A program made the position numbers and the translations under genes. A model generated the notes under the pieces. The model saw only the letters and a program-made list of their open reading frames with translations. It ran no database searches and was not told where the DNA came from. DNA of 35,318 nt from Phycisphaerae bacterium (lineage in GTDB: Bacteria > Planctomycetota > Phycisphaerae > Phycisphaerales > SM1A02), in NCBI GenBank assembly GCA_002862305.1, contig PKCS01000075.1, positions 1 to 35,318 of the forward strand, in the 5' to 3' direction. Below, piece after piece: positions 23,743 to 30,535 of the stretch. Position 1 is the first letter of the stretch. Each line of letters opens with the position of its first letter.

Positions 23743-24645
23743 ATGGCACAGATCCGCGAAATCAAGAAGCGCATGGTCGCCGTCTCCACCATCGAACGCA
23801 TCACCAAGACGATGCAGATGATCGCGACCGCGAAGTTCACGTCCGCCTTGCAGAGGGCGCGAGCCACCCGCCCCTACACCGATTCGATCCGGGGACTGGT
23901 TTCGCGGCTCGCCGCGGACTGCGGTGGGGAGCTGGAGGACGTGCTCATCCGGGGCGTCGACGGCGCGGAGAACCGCGAACTCATCCTCGTCATCTCGTCG
24001 GATCGCGGGCTGTGCGGGGCCTACAACAGCCATCTCCTTCGGACCGCCTCCACCTACCTGTCCTCACTGGACGCGGAAGGCAGGAGCTTCGAGCTGCAGA
24101 CCTCCGGCAAGAAGGCGAATTCCTTCTTCAACTTCGCGGGCATCGAGGTCTCGAAGCGCCACCAGTTCGGTGACAAGCCGGTCTTCGAGCAGGTCGCGGA
24201 GGTCGCGAACGAGATGATCCGTCGCTTCTCCGACGGCGAGTTCAGTTCGGTGAAGGTCGTCTACATGCGCTTCGAGTCGAACTCCCGCCAGGTTCCGGAG
24301 GTCATGCAGCTGCTTCCCATGCGCTTCGACGAATCCGACGCGACCAACGACGACCCCGGTTCGGAGTCGGCGGCGTCCTCCGACGAAGTGGTCTACGAAT
24401 TCAGTCCCTCCGTCGAGGAGATCCTCTCCGAACTGCTGCCCCGCGCCGTGAAGACCTCGCTCTTCCAGGCGGTGAACGACGCGGTGGTGAGCGAGCAGGT
24501 GATGCGGATGATCGCGATGAAGGCGGCCTCCGACAACGCGAAGGGACTCGGACGCACCCTCAAGCGCGACTTCAACCGCGCCCGGCAGGGGAAGATCACG
24601 ACCGAGCTCACGGAGATCGTCTCCGGGGCCGCGGCCCTCGAGTAG
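23743..24645 (+). CDS. atpG: F-type ATP synthase gamma subunit
   Basis: The gamma subunit is the rotating central shaft of F1. Both coiled-coil ends are conserved: REIKKRMVAVSTIERITKTMQMIATAKF at the N-terminus and VMRMIAMKAASDNAKGLGRTLKRDFNRARQGKITTELTEIVSGAAAL at the C-terminus, with ISSDRGLCGAYN in the globular part. Length 300 is normal. An acidic, Ser-rich insertion (about 203-220) precedes the C-terminal helix. Unusually, no other atp gene is adjacent: the gene lies between an MBL hydrolase and a convergent lipoprotein gene. It is presumably combined with subunits encoded elsewhere. Confidence 0.95.
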   Translation: MAQIREIKKRMVAVSTIERITKTMQMIATAKFTSALQRARATRPYTDSIRGLVSRLAADCGGELEDVLIRGVDGAENRELILVISSDRGLCGAYNSHLLRTASTYLSSLDAEGRSFELQTSGKKANSFFNFAGIEVSKRHQFGDKPVFEQVAEVANEMIRRFSDGEFSSVKVVYMRFESNSRQVPEVMQLLPMRFDESDATNDDPGSESAASSDEVVYEFSPSVEEILSELLPRAVKTSLFQAVNDAVVSEQVMRMIAMKAASDNAKGLGRTLKRDFNRARQGKITTELTEIVSGAAALE

Positions 24646-24650
24646 TCGCG

Positions 24651-25160
24651 CTAGCGCCTGCCCGCCTGGTTCTCGATGGCTTCGGTGGGGGGGCCGGACG
24701 CCACCCCGTGGCCGTCCGCGACCCAGGCCTCGATCCCCCCCCTCAGGGTGTAGACCTCGGAGTAGCCGAGCTCCATGAGCCGCTTGCTCGCACTCACCCC
24801 GATCACGTCGTCCCAGTCGGTGTCGTAGACGATGATGGTCGCCGCGTTGATCAGCCGGCTCTTGGCGTCCTGCTCGATCCGGGGGAAGGGCATGCTGATC
24901 GCTCCCGGGATGTGTGCCTTCTCGTACTCGGCGAGCGTCCTTGGGTCGAGCCAGACGTTCACCCTCGTACCCCGGGAGCCGAAGGCACCCGTCCTGACCT
25001 CGAGGAGCTCGATCGCCCGGGTGCTGTTGACGAACTTGAGGTCCTTGTCGCTGGTGCTGTTCTTGCAGCCGGTGAGGGCACTTCCCACCAGCAGGAGCGG
25101 CAGCAGCCATCCGGTCCTCGGAACACGTCTTGGGGTGGTGGTGGCTCGGCGATGGATCAT
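24651..25160 (-). CDS. Rhodanese-like lipoprotein lacking the catalytic Cys
   Basis: A 169-residue exported lipoprotein. The basic N-terminus, a hydrophobic stretch (WLLPLLLVGSALTG) and the lipobox LTGC give lipidation at Cys32. The rest is a single rhodanese domain: NVWLDPRTLAEYEKAHIPGAISMPFPRI, then TIIVYDTDWDDVIGVSASKRLMELGYSEVYTLRGGIEAW. In active rhodaneses the loop after VVY begins with the catalytic Cys; here Asp113 occupies it, so sulfurtransferase activity is unlikely and a binding role is probable. GGAG lies five bases before ATG 25160. It is divergent from the DsbD-N gene and convergent with atpG (5 bp apart). Confidence 0.85.
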   Translation of the reverse strand: MIHRRATTTPRRVPRTGWLLPLLLVGSALTGCKNSTSDKDLKFVNSTRAIELLEVRTGAFGSRGTRVNVWLDPRTLAEYEKAHIPGAISMPFPRIEQDAKSRLINAATIIVYDTDWDDVIGVSASKRLMELGYSEVYTLRGGIEAWVADGHGVASGPPTEAIENQAGRR

Positions 25161-25274
25161 GGACGCTCCTGCTGGTTGGTGGCTTTTGCACAGGATACAC
25201 GGATGAAGACCGCCCGCGCCCCCTGGATGGGATATCGTGCCTGCGGTCCGGATCCCCGCAGACAGGAGCACGCC

Positions 25275-26189
25275 ATGCGTTCCCTTCCCAGCATCCTGTT
25301 CCCGATGGTCCTGGCGACCCTCCCCGGCACGGCCGGTCCGGCCCCCGGGGATCCGCCCGGTACCCTCCCGTCCTCGGGCGACGACCTCGTCGAAGTGCGC
25401 GTGCTCTGCGACACCACCAACCTCCTTCCGGGCCAGTCCTTCACCATCGGCATCGAGTACTCGATCGAGCCCGGCTGGCACATCTACTGGCGGAATCCGG
25501 GCGCCAACGGTCTCCCCCCCGAGATCGGAATCACCGCTCCCGAGGGCTTCGAGGTGGGTGACGTCCTCTACCCCCGCCCCCGGGTGTTCGGAGCGGGCGA
25601 GGATGCGAGCTACGGCTACGACGGGGAAGTGGTGCTGCTGGTCCCGATCCGGGCCGCGAACGACCTCGCACCCGGGCCGGTCGACCTGGAGTTCGCCCTG
25701 GAGTGGCTGGTCTGCAAGCGGGTCTGCCTCGTCGGGGCCGCGACGCGCACCCTGCGACTCGATCGAACCCTGCCGGGACGGGAGTCCACCACGAACCCCG
25801 CGGAGGCGCGCCTCATCCGCAGCTGGGCCCAGCGGGTCCCGAGGTTGATCGGATCCCCCCAGCCGCGCGGTTTCTTCGCACGCCTCGACGATCGGCAGCA
25901 CCTCCTGATCCGCGGGATCGCCGGCGCCTCGAAGGACGCGATCTACCTGCCGGGAGGCACTCCCGGGGTCGCCCCGGTCCAGCCGGGCCCCGTACGCGGG
26001 TCGGTCACGAACGGACGATTCACCTTCGACATCCCACTGTCCGTGGAGCCCGAAAACGCACTCGGGCAGCCCCTGCGGGCCAACGGACTGGTCCTGCTCG
26101 GGACCTACGAACGGCCGAGAGCCTACGAGATCGACCTTCCCGTCGTCCCCGGGACCACATCGCAGCCGCCCGCCCCCCCGGAAGGTTGA
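25275..26189 (+). CDS. Exported DsbD N-terminal-domain-like protein
   Basis: A 304-residue protein with a predicted signal peptide (MRSLPSILFPMVLATLPGTAGPAP). The body matches the periplasmic N-terminal domain of DsbD/ScsB thiol-disulfide interchange proteins: EPGWHIYWRNPGANGLPPEI, a GYDGEVVLLVPI segment and EWLVCKRVCLVG with Cys147 and Cys151, the CxxxC pair found in this subfamily. Neither the eight-helix transmembrane domain nor the C-terminal thioredoxin domain of DsbD is present, so it is a free-standing version. Residues past about 165 are a less conserved beta-rich half. AGGAG lies six bases before ATG 25275. The next gene encodes an exported redoxin, suggesting a shared redox role. 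Confidence 0.82.
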   Translation: MRSLPSILFPMVLATLPGTAGPAPGDPPGTLPSSGDDLVEVRVLCDTTNLLPGQSFTIGIEYSIEPGWHIYWRNPGANGLPPEIGITAPEGFEVGDVLYPRPRVFGAGEDASYGYDGEVVLLVPIRAANDLAPGPVDLEFALEWLVCKRVCLVGAATRTLRLDRTLPGRESTTNPAEARLIRSWAQRVPRLIGSPQPRGFFARLDDRQHLLIRGIAGASKDAIYLPGGTPGVAPVQPGPVRGSVTNGRFTFDIPLSVEPENALGQPLRANGLVLLGTYERPRAYEIDLPVVPGTTSQPPAPPEG

Positions 26190-26250
26190 ATACCTCCGGG
26201 CGACCTGCCATCCTACGAATCCTTTCAAACACAGATCTGGAGACCTCACA

Positions 26251-26898
26251 ATGATCATGAAGACCCTCGTTTCCGCCGCGCTCGTCGTGTCCTGCCTCGG
26301 TTGGACCGCCGCGAATTCGGCCCCGATCCAGAAGGCCGACGATGCACCCGCCAAGGCCGAGATCGGCAAGGCCGCACCGCAGTTCACCCTGATGGACACC
26401 AACGGCAAGGCCGTCAGCCTCTCGGACTTCAAGGGGAAGACCGTGGTGCTCGAATGGTTCTGCCCGAGCTGTCCCTTCAGCGGCCGAAGCAGCGGTCGCT
26501 CGATCCACTCCACCGGACGGGTCAAGGCGTTGCTCAAGAACATGAAGGAAGTCGACCCGGATGCGGTCTACCTGCTGATCGATTCCTCCACCAAGAAGAT
26601 GCGGGTCTCCCCCGAGGAGCTCAGCAAGATGGACGCGGAAGCCGCCAAGAAGCTCGGGATCACCACCCCGATCCTGATCGACGGCGACACCTCGGTGGCC
26701 AAGGCCTACGGGGCGAAGACCACCCCGCACATGTTCGTCATCGACGGCAACGGCATCCTTCGCTACCACGGGGCATTCGACGGGCGGTCGGAGGACAGCC
26801 CCAACTACACCCTGGATGCGGTGAAGTCGATCAAGGCCGGCGGCGACGTCTCGCCGACCTACGTCCGGCAGTGGGGATGCGGGGTCAAGACCAGCTGA
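26251..26898 (+). CDS. Exported thioredoxin-fold redoxin (AhpC/TSA-like)
   Basis: A 215-residue protein with a cleavable signal peptide (MIMKTLVSAALVVSCLGWTAANSA). The redoxin domain begins EIGKAAPQFTLMDTNGKAVSLSDFKGKTVVLEWF; the active-site region reads WFCPSCPFSG, giving Cys71 and Cys74 as a CxxC where relatives more often have a single Cys (Asn-x-x-Cys-Pro-Phe/Tyr). KTTPHMFVIDGNGILRYHGAFD is the cis-Pro region and strand, and WGCGVK at the end adds Cys210, a conserved C-terminal Cys of this group. GGAG eight bases upstream favours ATG 26251 over 26257. It follows the DsbD-N gene after 61 bp. Reductant and substrate are unknown. Confidence 0.85.
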   Translation: MIMKTLVSAALVVSCLGWTAANSAPIQKADDAPAKAEIGKAAPQFTLMDTNGKAVSLSDFKGKTVVLEWFCPSCPFSGRSSGRSIHSTGRVKALLKNMKEVDPDAVYLLIDSSTKKMRVSPEELSKMDAEAAKKLGITTPILIDGDTSVAKAYGAKTTPHMFVIDGNGILRYHGAFDGRSEDSPNYTLDAVKSIKAGGDVSPTYVRQWGCGVKTS

Positions 26899-26933
26899 GT
26901 CCACGCGGAACGGACGCCCCATCCACGAACGAC

Positions 26934-26972
26934 GCGGGCCCGGTGAGCATGCTCACCGGGCCCGCCTTTCTT
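26934..26972 (+). terminator. Strong intrinsic terminator after the redoxin gene
   Basis: A perfect 15-bp stem, GCGGGCCCGGTGAGC (26934-26948) and its complement (26951-26965) around AT, followed by CTTTCTT. It ends the redoxin transcript and also stands at the 3' side of the convergent dnaN gene. Confidence 0.85.
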
Positions 26973-26991
26973 CGATGGATCGCGCCGGCCG

Positions 26992-28104
26992 CTAGGTCAG
27001 GCTGACGGGCATGACCACGTAGGTGAACTCGTTGCCGAGCTTCATCACCCCGGGCTTGTTGGGGGCCTTGAGTTCGATCACGATCTCCTTCTCGTCGATC
27101 ACCCGGAGTGCCTCGGTGAGGTAGGCGGGGTTGAACCCGATCTCGATCGGGTCGCCCTCGTAGCTCTTGAGCTCGACCTGGATCTCCGCCTCACCCATCT
27201 CCGGGGCCCGGCTGGACAGCATGAGGCCGTCCGACGAGAAGTCCATCCTGACCCCCTTGCTCTCCTCGTTCGTCAGGAGCGCGGCCCGACGCACGGCGCT
27301 GCTGAGTTCGGTGGACTCGAACCGCACCCGCTTGTCCTGGTCCTTCGGGATGACGTCCTCGAACGGCGGGAACTGCCCCTCCACGAGGTTGGTCGACAGG
27401 ACCGCCGCATCCGCCCCCTCGCCGACCTTGAAGATCGCGTAGGAATCCTCCTGGGCGATCTGGACGGTCACATCGGGGTCGTCGACGAGCTTGTTGAGGA
27501 TCTGCAGGGGCTTGGAGGGGAGGATGAAGGTCTGCTCCTCGACGCCTCCCTTGACCCCTCCCTGCGCCACTGCGAGTCGACGTCCGTCGGTCGCCACGAA
27601 CCGCAGGTTCTTTCCCCGCTTCTCCACCAGGATGCCACTGATCGCGAACCGGCTGTTCTCCACCGCGGTGGCGAAGAGGGTCCTCCCGATCAGCCTTCGG
27701 AGCGTCCCGCCGGTGCATTCGAAGATTTCCCCGCTCTCGGCGAACTCGCGGACCCCGGGGAATTCCTGAGGGTCGAACCCGAAGATCTTGAAGTGGGCGT
27801 CCTCGCTGCGAACGTGGAGCACCGACTTGTCTCGCTCGAGCGCGATCGTGGAATCCTCGCAGGCCCGGGTGATCTGGTTGAGCTTGTCCGCGGGCACCAG
27901 GGCCTTGCCGGCTTCCTTCACCTCCACCTGAGGCACTCCGATCGAGATGCCCACCTCCGCGTTGGTGGAGGCCACGGTCAGGAGCCCGTCCTCGGCAGTC
28001 AGAGCGAGGCACCCCAGCACCGGCGCGGTGGTTCGGCTTGGTACGACGCTCCCCGCGAGGGAGAGTGCTTCGACTAGGGCGGCTCGGTCACAGACGACGT
28101 TCAT
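26992..28104 (-). CDS. dnaN: DNA polymerase III sliding clamp (beta subunit)
   Basis: The beta clamp is a ring-shaped homodimer that tethers DNA polymerase III to the template. The 370-residue protein has three clamp domains: MNVVCDRAALVEALSLAGSVVPSRTTAPVLGC, a middle with RRLIGRTLFATAVENSRFAISGILVE and RFVATDGRRLAVAQ, and the C-terminal NPAYLTEALR plus the conserved end YVVMPVSLT, which forms part of the peptide-binding pocket. ATG 28104 has AAGGAG seven bases upstream. dnaA, recF and gyrB are not next to it. Two copies of AGTCTATCC lie in its upstream region. Confidence 0.96.
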   Translation of the reverse strand: MNVVCDRAALVEALSLAGSVVPSRTTAPVLGCLALTAEDGLLTVASTNAEVGISIGVPQVEVKEAGKALVPADKLNQITRACEDSTIALERDKSVLHVRSEDAHFKIFGFDPQEFPGVREFAESGEIFECTGGTLRRLIGRTLFATAVENSRFAISGILVEKRGKNLRFVATDGRRLAVAQGGVKGGVEEQTFILPSKPLQILNKLVDDPDVTVQIAQEDSYAIFKVGEGADAAVLSTNLVEGQFPPFEDVIPKDQDKRVRFESTELSSAVRRAALLTNEESKGVRMDFSSDGLMLSSRAPEMGEAEIQVELKSYEGDPIEIGFNPAYLTEALRVIDEKEIVIELKAPNKPGVMKLGNEFTYVVMPVSLT

Positions 28105-28132
28105 GCGTTGGCTCCTTCGACTGAATTTACCC

Positions 28133-28168
28133 AGTCTATCCCGTCCGATCCGGAATCTGAGTCTATCC
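28133..28168. repeat. Direct repeat AGTCTATCC upstream of dnaN
   Basis: AGTCTATCC occurs at 28133-28141 and 28160-28168 between dnaN and the divergent small gene. Read on the dnaN strand each contains TAGACT, the -10-like hexamer also used by the HNH gene. The second copy runs into CTATCC-ac-GGATAG, a short dyad. These may be tandem promoters or a regulator site. Confidence 0.35.
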
Positions 28169-28173
28169 ACGGA

Positions 28174-28179
28174 TAGGAT
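28174..28179 (+). promoter_or_regulatory. -10-like TAGGAT 7 nt before the zinc-ribbon gene
   Basis: TAGGAT ends seven bases before ATG 28187, with no Shine-Dalgarno in the gap; another of the leaderless-looking starts. Confidence 0.35.
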
Positions 28180-28186
28180 ACCGCAG

Positions 28187-28579
28187 ATGATCTACAGATT
28201 GCTGGCCAAGTTCAACGACGATTTCGGCCTGCTGGTCTTCGTCGTCTACCTCGGGCTCTTCCTCCTGGCCTTCGTCTCCGTGTTCATCTTCCCCCCGCTG
28301 GCCCTGGTCATCGTGATCACCGGGCTGCTCGGGTTCGTGGGGGTCTGGGGCGTGGTGATGCTGATGCGGGGCCTGGAGCGCTCGATGGCCCGCCGGGCCA
28401 TCCAGCAGGGGGGCTGCCCCTGCTGCCAGGGGGCGCTGCTGGCCACCGACGTCGTCGATCCGGACGGTGGGTTCTACCAGCAGTGCGAAGGGTGCAGCCA
28501 GGCCTTCGAGCAATCCGGCCGGCGGGCCCAGGACGAGGACCTCTACGAGGAGGACGAGACCGGCGTTTCGGCGCTATAG
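28187..28579 (+). CDS. Small membrane protein with zinc-ribbon-like Cys pairs
   Basis: A 130-residue protein of no named family. Two membrane helices (about residues 13-35, LLVFVVYLGLFLLAFVSVFIF, and 38-60) form a hairpin. The C-terminal cytoplasmic domain has CPCC (77-80) and CEGC (about 99-102), spaced like a zinc ribbon, followed by an acidic tail. Upstream in-frame codons belong to the antisense of dnaN, so ATG 28187 is preferred. It lies 10 bp before a small DUF2007-like gene on the same strand. Confidence 0.75.
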   Translation: MIYRLLAKFNDDFGLLVFVVYLGLFLLAFVSVFIFPPLALVIVITGLLGFVGVWGVVMLMRGLERSMARRAIQQGGCPCCQGALLATDVVDPDGGFYQQCEGCSQAFEQSGRRAQDEDLYEEDETGVSAL

Positions 28580-28589
28580 TCCGCTGATC

Positions 28590-28880
28590 ATGACTGACGA
28601 CAAATCGCTCGTAGTACTGGCCACCTTCCCCGACGAAGCACTCGCGCAGATGCTCGTGGACGCACTTGCGGACGAGGACATCGAAGCCGTCGTCGAAGGC
28701 GGGGTGACCTCCGGCTTTCGCGCCGAGGCCCCGGGAATGGTCAACGTCCTCATCGACGAACGCGACTCCGACAACGCCCGCTCGGTCTTCGAGGACTGGG
28801 AGCATCAGGGGGAGGCGATCGACTGGGACTCGGTCGACCTCGGTACGTTCGAGGACGGTGTCATGCCCGACGACGAGTAG
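28590..28880 (+). CDS. DUF2007-like small protein
   Basis: A 96-residue acidic cytoplasmic protein. The pattern VVLATFPDEALAQMLVDALADEDIEAVVEGG...VNVLIDERDSDNARSVFEDWE matches the DUF2007 fold (putative signal-transducing domain with a ferredoxin-like beta-alpha-beta core). A TATAGT hexamer at 28575-28580 lies nine bases before the ATG, overlapping the stop codon of the previous gene. The acidic tail is DWDSVDLGTFEDG. Function unknown. Confidence 0.75.
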   Translation: MTDDKSLVVLATFPDEALAQMLVDALADEDIEAVVEGGVTSGFRAEAPGMVNVLIDERDSDNARSVFEDWEHQGEAIDWDSVDLGTFEDGVMPDDE

Positions 28881-28889
28881 CCGACGGCC

Positions 28890-29468
28890 TCACTCGGTGC
28901 TGGTGAACGGTTCGAGGAGCTCCCTGACCTCGCTGGCGAGGGTCTCCCCGAGAAGCTCGATGCGCAGGTGGTCGGGTGGCTCCGCGACGACCACCAGCGG
29001 CTTGCCAAGCGCCGCGATGGTCACTCCCTGGGCCGGATTCTCCCCCGACTTGAGGACCATCGACAGCACGTCGTGCAGGGTGTGGAGGTCGCCGGGCCCG
29101 CACATCAGCGGGTCGTGGGTGTTGAGCTCGATGGTGGCGGTCGACTCGATCTCCTGCCACTCCTCGTGCTCGACGAGATCGAAGGTGATGGCGTCGAACA
29201 CGTGACGCCACCGCCCGACCGGGAAGAGGAACAACGGGGCGAGGTGGAGCTTGTGGAGGACGGACTCCATGGCATCCGCTGCGCGATCTCTGCTCACGCT
29301 CAGGTTGATCGAGTCCGCCTCCGGGGTCGTGCCGATCAGGTCGAATATCACCAGGTCCTCGGAGTCGGCGAAGCCGGGTCGCAGCTCCTCCTCGGTGGAC
29401 TGCTCCAGCTTCACGATGTTCAGTGGAGTGAGGTTTCTCCAGGCCTCTTCGAATGCGACGAAGTCCAC
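28890..29468 (-). CDS. Hypothetical protein
   Basis: A 192-residue cytoplasmic protein that I do not recognise. It has no signal peptide, membrane helix or metal motif. The pattern is mixed alpha/beta, with a run of strand-like segments (EDLVIFDLIG, INLSVSRDRAADAMESVLHKLHL, APLFLFPVGRWRHVFDAITFDLVE) and a Leu/Glu-rich C-terminal helix. GTG at 29468 is chosen because GGAGAG lies about seven bases upstream and residues before it look non-coding; an ATG at 29582 would add 38 residues. It is convergent with the DUF2007-like gene and divergent from the phosphatase. Confidence 0.65.
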   Translation of the reverse strand: MDFVAFEEAWRNLTPLNIVKLEQSTEEELRPGFADSEDLVIFDLIGTTPEADSINLSVSRDRAADAMESVLHKLHLAPLFLFPVGRWRHVFDAITFDLVEHEEWQEIESTATIELNTHDPLMCGPGDLHTLHDVLSMVLKSGENPAQGVTIAALGKPLVVVAEPPDHLRIELLGETLASEVRELLEPFTSTE

Positions 29469-29609
29469 GCTGTGCTCTCCTAGTCTCGTCTCGGGGACCG
29501 TACCGTTGTTGGACCTCCAATGTACCACTGGAGACTGGATCGTGAAGGGAGATCTTCCCGCTGCGGGGGCCCCCTGAGTCATGCTAGGATGCGGCCAGTC
29601 GAGGTATCG

Positions 29610-30068
29610 ATGCGAACCATCCTATTCGTCTGCACCGGAAACACCTGCCGCAGCCCCCTGGCGGAGGGTATCGCTCGGGATCTCGTCGATTCCGGCCGGG
29701 TCGAGGGGCTCGAGTCGTCGCAGGTGCTGTTCGCCTCGGCCGGGATCTCGGCCGCCGAGGGCATGCCGCCGAGCGCCGAGACCGTGGACGCCCTGCGGGA
29801 GCGAGGGATCGAGATCGGGTCCCGGAGCATCCAGCTCACCGGGGACATGGTTCGGGAGGCGGACCTGGTCCTCGTCATGACCTCCGGCCACCTCGAGTCG
29901 ATCAGGCGACACTTCGACCTCGCGCAGGACGAACTCGACAAGGTCCGGTTGGTCGATCCCGCGGGGGACGTCAACGACCCGATCGGCATGGGATCCGATG
30001 TCTACCGCCAAACCGCCGACGTGCTGGAGCGAGCGATCCCGGGGCGCCTGAGGGAGCTGCTGGCATGA
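29610..30068 (+). CDS. Low-molecular-weight protein phosphatase, YwlE (arginine-phosphatase)-like
   Basis: A 152-residue LMW-PTP fold enzyme. The P-loop reads CTGNTCRS (Cys8 to Ser15) and VDPAGDVNDPIG supplies the general-acid Asp. Thr12 in the P-loop is the residue that in Bacillus YwlE favours phosphoarginine over phosphotyrosine, where ordinary LMW-PTPs have Ile; so protein-arginine phosphatase activity is a real possibility. GAGG lies six bases before ATG 29610; ATG 29589 is also in frame but without a ribosome-binding site. The stop overlaps the rpiB start in an ATGA junction, the same neighbour order as ywlE-ywlF in B. subtilis. Confidence 0.9.
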   Translation: MRTILFVCTGNTCRSPLAEGIARDLVDSGRVEGLESSQVLFASAGISAAEGMPPSAETVDALRERGIEIGSRSIQLTGDMVREADLVLVMTSGHLESIRRHFDLAQDELDKVRLVDPAGDVNDPIGMGSDVYRQTADVLERAIPGRLRELLA

Positions 30069-30523
30069 AGCTCTCCATCGCCAGCGACCATCGGGGGCTC
30101 GAGCTCCTTGAGGTGATCAAGCGACAGCTGCTCGAGGGCGGACATGACGTGCGGCTCCGGGGGCCGCAGCAGGAGGAATCCTGCGACTACCCGGACCTTG
30201 CCGCGATGGTGTGCGCGGACATGCAGTCGGCGGAGGCGGAGCGCGGGATCCTGATCTGCGGGACCGGCATCGGGATGTGCATCACTGCCAACAAGTTCAA
30301 GGGGGTCCGGGCCGCCCTCGCGCTCGACGAGCTCAGCGCCCAGTTGAGCCGCTCCCACAACGACGCCAACGTCCTGTGCCTGTCCGGGGACCTCGTGGGC
30401 CATGCGCTCGCCCGCCGGATCCTCGACACCTGGATGTCCACCGGGTTCGACGGCGGTCGCCATGCGAGGCGGGTGGACAAGATCTCCCAGCTTGAGTCCC
30501 GGCCCGGGGTGACGAAGCCCTAG
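30065..30523 (+). CDS. rpiB: Ribose-5-phosphate isomerase B
   Basis: RpiB interconverts ribose 5-phosphate and ribulose 5-phosphate in the pentose phosphate pathway. The 152-residue protein has SIASDHRGLEL, YPDLA, GILICGTGIGMCITANKFKGVRAAL with catalytic Cys65, and SRSHNDANVLCLSG with the conserved His; FDGGRHARRVDKI closes the domain. Related LacA/LacB and Als isomerases share the fold, but the length and motif set favour RpiB. It overlaps the phosphatase by four bases (ATGA), implying coupled translation. Confidence 0.93.
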   Translation: MKLSIASDHRGLELLEVIKRQLLEGGHDVRLRGPQQEESCDYPDLAAMVCADMQSAEAERGILICGTGIGMCITANKFKGVRAALALDELSAQLSRSHNDANVLCLSGDLVGHALARRILDTWMSTGFDGGRHARRVDKISQLESRPGVTKP

Positions 30524-30535
30524 CCCGCGTGGTCC

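Noticed and set aside
28161-28180. DnaA-box-like CTATCCACGG near dnaN, suggesting an origin
   Set aside because: Two mismatches to TTATCCACA, a single copy, no AT-rich unwinding element and no dnaA nearby; not enough for oriC.
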